Positions 58,251 through 64,000 of a DNA stretch of 64,000 nucleotides are shown here, in pieces. Location: positions 26,585,106-26,649,105 of the forward strand of contig JAUJPP010000005.1 of NCBI GenBank assembly GCA_030562195.1, read 5' to 3'. Source of the stretch: Nipponacmea schrenckii (lineage: Eukaryota > Mollusca > Gastropoda > Lottiidae). Below the pieces are notes generated by a model. That model searched no databases. It worked only from the letters and a program-made list of their open reading frames with translations, and was not told the origin of the DNA. Both the position numbers and the translations under genes were made by a program. Within the stretch, counting starts at the first letter, position 1, and each line of letters begins with the position of its first letter.

Positions 58251-61200
58251 GCTACCTTTACGCCATAATGTCTCCGTTATTATCAAACTCTGCATTACTT
58301 CAATAGCCAGTAAATTTGTCATGGAATGCAGTCAATTAACTGTAATAGCATCTAATCACTGCATTTAACAAACTTGTTTGTGCACCTAGGTCCTCTCAAA
58401 AGGAATTGTGACCTTGTATAGCCCAGTAACAAGGACTGCATTTCAGGGGCAAATTAAAAACTAGTGTTTATACAAAAAGGTTTTATTATAACAATGGCTC
58501 TACTACAACACACTTCTGCATCAGTTTTATCAAGAAATTCTTATCTTGATGGAATAAGACAAATAGTTTACATTATGTACAGTCATTAACTTTAATGTCA
58601 TTCATGGCAAATAATAAGATGCAACATTATCAGCTTAAATATAACCTCCGACCAAATTAGACAAGCTTCAAGAGCAACCTTTTCAAACATCCATTCCATT
58701 TAATATTTGGTGAAAGTTTATTTTTATTTGAATAATTTGCTAGTTGAATGACAAGGGGGTTAAAAGACAATCACAATGAAACAGTAATAAACTAAGAAAA
58801 TTTACTTGTGAATTAATTCAGTTGATAATATACAGGTGATGCTGAAGTCTAATATGCCCTATTTAATAAAATTCTACCATAAAAATAGTGTCAAAGCAAC
58901 TTCACAGTTATCCAGAGCAAATTACAGAAGAATTTTAACTGATAAAGTATATAAGCTCTATACAGCATCAATATATTATAAAGTTAGCCAACCATAGGCT
59001 ATGTAGAAAAACCTGATGGGTAGAAGTTGGTTTTAAATAGATAACAAAGGGACAAACAATCCTTGAAATAAGCAAATGGATAAACAAAACCTATATCTTG
59101 ATTTACTGACCAATTATAACATAATTCTAAAAGAAAGCTTATAATTGTAGAGCAAATCCAGAAGATAATATTTTATTAATTTTTTTTTTACATACCATGG
59201 TTGATATTTTTTAACCAAACACTACATTTTGAATATACCAAGATCTTATTGACTTGACAATATTTTTCATTTACAATGGACACACCCCTTATTTCAAAAT
59301 TCTGAGACAAATCTACTATTTCTGTTTTTGTATAAACTAAAGTAGTGTCTCTGAACAGTTTTCGTTCTCTAGTAAATTGTGAACTGAAGTCACATGAAAA
59401 AGGAATATTGTTGGTATGTAAGGAATAAAATAAATAAGCTAATTATCATGGAAACATTCATTTAATAAAAAAAAAATCTTAGAATATATACAGAACATTG
59501 AATATGTACATACACATTGTACATGATATTATGTATAGTGAGTAATGTACTGCTCACAATATACCCTGCTCGCATAATACACACAGAAATTACATATCAT
59601 TTCTTACAACGAAAATATTTCAGTAAAAAATTCCTTAATATGTAAAAGTAAATATATATATATATATTTATATTAGAAATGAAATACTAACAGTAGGAAA
59701 TCTATATAAAGAATAAATATCTTTCATAATCATGGGATTCAAAAAAGGGGGAAGGGTTATAAATTAGAGTGCCAACCTATATAATATATATATATATATA
59801 GTATACTCAATGATGTAGGTTTTGATAACACTGGCATGTTATATATAGATGATATCTTATTTAAACAATATAACTACATGTTTGATGTGACTCAATCTAT
59901 ATAGCTAAAGCAGGTTTGATTATAAACAAGCTATTGTAAATGAATGAACTGCTAAATTTGTTATTGTTTAATCTGCCTTCTTCCTGAGCAAGGGTAAGAA
60001 TGATTTTGATATAGGATGTTAATAGACTGCCATAACTCCACCAATATCTGTACACCTTGAATAATGGTAGGCCATCCACATCCAACCTCACTGATAGGAG
60101 TTCCCTTTTACATTCCATTTCCCTTCATTAATTTCAACCAAAATCTTTCCATACACTAGATCTGGTTTTATATGGACAATTCTCCAATCATCAAAGGTTT
60201 GTTAAAATCTGAGCAAATGTGTTTTGGGGAGAAAAAAATAATCAAATTTAGAGGAAAATAAATGTCAATGGTTGAAACTTAATTGAAAGACATGGAAAGG
60301 GATTGACAATAAAAGCATAAAACATTTTGTGTTGAATAATTTGTCCCATGCAAACTTACAACACATAAATCATGGCAAATTGAATTTGAATTACAATGTG
60401 ATCTGGTGAAATACTGAATAGCAACTAAATGTGATTTGTGAAACACTTCTAGTGAAACAAAAACAAGTGTTTGCTACATTGAAACATTAAACTCAATCAT
60501 ATCTATAATGCTTTTATACTTACTTTCCAATTTTAACTAACAATCAAAAAATACATATCTAATACCAAAAATAATAGAAAAACATTAATAGTTTTGGCTA
60601 AAATAGTGAAGACATGTAGAATTATGAAGGTCTAACAGTCTGTTTTAAACATGGTTTCAGTCTCACAAGTTAAGACCAAGGAAGCTCTTAAATTTGTTAA
60701 TTTAAAAGTTGATTTTGTATGTAATTCTGAACAATCCAGAAAGGAACAGTAAATAAAATAAGTGCCCTAAAGGTACAGCAAGCACAATAATCGGTCCCTG
60801 AGAAGATATTTTTACCGATATATGTGAATATTTGGCCAAATTTATACAACTGTGAATAAGTAAATATAATATATCAAATTGTAGTACATGAGGATGCCAG
60901 TGTGTACATTTATAAATAAATAAATATAATATGTATATATACGGAGATCAAACTAGTACGAGAAGGTGTAGCCATATTTTCAACAAGTTTCTTTGACCAA
61001 ATAATTTTATTCTATGTGTAATCTAGCCTCTTCAGATCTTCGATTATTCTTTAGATAATATGAAATCTACCAGAACAGTGTTTTGTAATACATCTAAATG
61101 ACTTTCTAACATTCAACTTGGAAAATAAATGAACAATTTTAATATCAGGTTTAAAATGAAGAAACAAAAGAGAGAAAGGGGTATGGAAATCTATGATCAG

Positions 61201-61471
61201 CAGTAAATAGCTACTATCTATATAATATAGTGATCCAACAATAAACTTCCATTAAACTAACATATAATATATAACGTTAATTCATGTCAAATGGTTTTCT
61301 TGAAACATTCATTTCTACTCTCTTTTAAATACAAGATTTGATAAAAACATGATAAACAAATTATCATATTCTTTCTATCAAAGATATAACATAATTTAAC
61401 ACATAAATCTTATCAAAAGAGACAAAACATAAAAGGATTTTGAAAAAATGGAAAGTGCTAGGTGAATTTAT
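58251..61471 (-). other. intergenic DNA and probable long 3' UTR of the minus-strand gene
   Basis: No open frame of interest on either strand. Simple AT tracts occur at 59650-59670 and 59782-59801. The portion next to 61471 should be the 3' untranslated region of the exon below; its end was not located. Confidence 0.4.
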
Positions 61472-61690
61472 TTATTCATCTGCGTATGGGATACTTTCAC
61501 TGCGTCCAAACCATGGGGTAGAAGGGGACTCATCCACTTCTGGGGAACTTGCAAGAATGGGTTTTTTCGCAATCCCTGATCTCTGGGCTTGGAGTGATTG
61601 TAGACTTATTACTGATGGTCGACTACGCTTATCATAGCTGTCCATATGTGTGGAATCTAAATCCATTTGGAAAGCATTAACGACACGAAT
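61472..61690 (-). CDS. last coding exon of an unidentified gene
   Basis: A TTTTGTTTTCAG acceptor (AG at 61691-61692, minus strand) is followed by 72 open codons and a TAA. The exon starts in phase 0 with IRVVNAFQMDLDSTHMDSYD. It continues with a Ser/Pro-rich, polar tail ending WFGRSESIPYADE. The composition suggests a cytoplasmic, phosphorylatable C-terminus of a larger protein. I do not recognise the family. Upstream exons must lie beyond 61.7 kb, most outside the window. Confidence 0.65.
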   Translation of the reverse strand: MRVVNAFQMDLDSTHMDSYDKRSRPSVISLQSLQAQRSGIAKKPILASSPEVDESPSTPWFGRSESIPYADE

Positions 61691-64000
61691 CTGAAAACAA
61701 AAAGAAAAGCCCAAAATTACAAAGAGACAATGGCGTGAATACAGTGAAAATATGTGTTTAGAAACTAAACTAGTAATTTAAAAATAACATGCACCAAAAT
61801 TAAGATACAATAAAAATAAACTGTAAGCTTCAAAAACATGCAATAGAAAGTGAATAGCAAGCCATGCAGACTAAAAGCAAGACAATTGTATATGTGTTAG
61901 TAGCTATATAAGGAATCTGAAAAATAAAATTCAAGCAATAACTTTTAATTATTGAATTCATCATTTGCTCAGACTTGACAAACCGTTTAGTAATTATATT
62001 TTAAAATATTTGTAAATGCAACTGTTCGAACCTTTTTTTTTTAATAATACAGAATTATAAAATACATTTGGATCAATTAATTCCACCACCTTTTTAAATA
62101 GAGCCATACTCACATTACTGGCTTATTCAAATTTGGGTATATTTAAGTTTAATATTTAAACATTCTAAGTTCATTAGACAATACATTTTGAAGATATCTA
62201 TGTGCAGATAAGTGCCAAAGCAAAAGATTTGAGAGACTCCAATGCTCCAATGCAAGATTTGGAAGCTTGCTATTGAAAGTCAACACCCACCTTTTTTCAT
62301 CTTGTCACCCATGGGAATAGGAGACAATTTGTCATGTAACTTACCTGTATTCTGAAAGACAGCTTATGAATTGAATTTTCATAAGAAAGCAAATACTAGA
62401 ATTTTCTGTCAGAATACAGATAATAGTTTATGACAATATTTATCATTTTAGACAAGATTTACCATTGTAGCCAATATGTATTATTAAACTGTTGATACTA
62501 GAATTTCTATTATAAACCTAGCAATATTATATACAATAAATATATTTCATTATGTATAGGAATCTGTGAAAATATCTTCAGAGAAAAACAAAAGACATCA
62601 GATTTAACTGTATTTATTCATAAAAACCATAATGGCAAAAACATAGAAGTTCAATCATCAATATGAATTATTCAAAGATAATAGTAAAAAATCTAATAAA
62701 TCAAAGAGAAAACCTCTTAAAATACAAAGAAATTCATAAAATTAGAACTGAAATCAGCAAATAATAGTGTATGAATAGACTGCAGAATGTAGGTTGCAAG
62801 ACTTTTCGTAGTTTTCAAAAAGTAGATTTGATTTTAAACATTGTCTTGACTGATATATTTCTTATATTTTTGTATTTGTTATGACTTGAATGGATTCTAT
62901 ATTCTATAAAACAAAATCTAAAAGCAGTTAAACAAAGAATTTACAGGGTCATTCTAATTTTAAAATATAAAAAAAAATGAGCATAAGTGAGTTAACAAAA
63001 TTAATGACACAAATGATTGAAGAAAATCTAAGAACCAACCATAAAAACTATGTTACAAATATTCTAACAAGTTTTCAAGTAACTAAAAGTAGTGCAGAAA
63101 TTGAGACATTCTGCTGTGTGCAAGGGGAACATGTGTAGGTATCTATATCTACAATAATATTTTACAGTATTTATAGGCTTATATATCTCTTGCAATCCCT
63201 GTGTCTTTTTGTCAAATCAAGTATTAACAACAATCTTCAATATTTCCTTCTGGATCTTTTAGCTTCCAAAATATGTCCTATTCTCAATGTATGTACAAAT
63301 TGTGGTGAAAACACAGGTTGCCATATACTCATAATTACAGACACAACTAAGTTACTAACAACAAGGTGAATGGAAGATTTCTCAACATTTGTTCTCATGA
63401 TGGTACATTTCTCTCAGATATAAAATTAGTAACATTTTATATATTAGACTACCTGTACTATAAATTTTGAATGAAATTAAAGATATATGCAAGGAGATTC
63501 AAGAACAGCTGTTATATAAGGTTCTGAATAATAACAATCATTATACATCATGGAATGTTATATATATTTTAGAGGATACAAGGGAGAAAATGTTTAAAAT
63601 ATGGGATAAATTATATATGAAGCAAGTCTATATTATGAGTTCCTACTACAGACGTAAATTAATCATTTATCAAATGTGGTTTCTGTTTGAATGAATTTAG
63701 AATAACAGGAGATCTGAACTATGAAACTACAAAATATCGCATATCACCAAAAAAAAATTGGGGTTCAGAAAATGACACATGAAAAATATGACAGAACATG
63801 AAATTTATAAAATAAAGAATACTCTTTATATGATGACTTGAACAAATAACGTAGCACATTCAGTTGACAACTTCATTCAAAATCATTTTACACTGGTAAT
63901 AAAAATAATCATTGCATCCTGAGATACTCCAACCGACTGGTTGACCCACCCCTCTAACTAGTCACTTAAACACATTCAAGTCTAAGTTATCAATCATAAA
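61691..64000 (-). other. intron of the minus-strand gene
   Basis: No further conventional exon could be identified. A possible 7-base microexon at 62345-62351 is discussed among the findings. The plus-strand frame at 63467-63694 is AT-driven and not supported. Confidence 0.4.

Noticed and set aside
62345..62405. 61-base exon on the minus strand ending at the same CAG|gtaagt donor
   Set aside because: Its only open frame would put the final exon out of frame and hit a stop after about ten codons.

Overview
This window is AT-rich animal genomic DNA with spliced GT-AG genes, long repeat-filled introns and several transposon classes. A TRPC-type cation channel, a ubiquitin-activating enzyme E1 (UBA1), two rhodopsin-class GPCRs and a Penelope-like element together point to a marine invertebrate. 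Gene and repeat style suggest a mollusc or another lophotrochozoan. That assignment is inference; no species-diagnostic gene is present.

Layout. 1-560 is an 18-bp minisatellite. 1748-2092 encodes a small secreted cysteine-rich peptide precursor with CHH/ITP-like cysteine spacing. About 6 kb without recognisable genes follows, holding a 127-bp tandem duplication and a tRNA-like SINE relic. 8071-18677 is a complete 11-exon TRPC channel gene (1051 codons by my splicing). One of its introns carries a roughly 700-bp foldback structure. 18.7-25.3 kb is a repeat-rich spacer with two hairpins, a decayed RNase H-bearing LINE, a decayed GIY-YIG retroelement fragment and two arrays sharing a GGGTCTTCGTTTT core. 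26493-27839 is an intronless divergent GPCR, followed by local duplications and a TIR-bearing MITE.

31274-38430 is a nested transposon. A Penelope-like element with a long inverted terminal arm is bounded by a 13-bp target-site duplication. It has been interrupted inside its GIY-YIG coding region by a 4.67-kb LINE with an 8-bp target-site duplication. The LINE ORF1 and ORF2 lie in the same frame, separated by one TAG codon. 40046-41035 (minus strand) is an amine-type GPCR.

44725-57771 is a complete 25-coding-exon UBA1 gene (1058 codons by my splicing). Three of its introns hold related repeats with ACGCCCAC/GTGGGCGT ends, and one also holds a SINE. 61472-61690 (minus strand) is the last coding exon of an unidentified gene that runs out of the window.

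The host genes are unrelated neighbours: two receptors and a channel (signalling), a peptide precursor (secreted signal) and a housekeeping enzyme. Nothing suggests an operon or a cluster. Exon limits were read by eye from splice consensus, reading-frame continuity and family resemblance.
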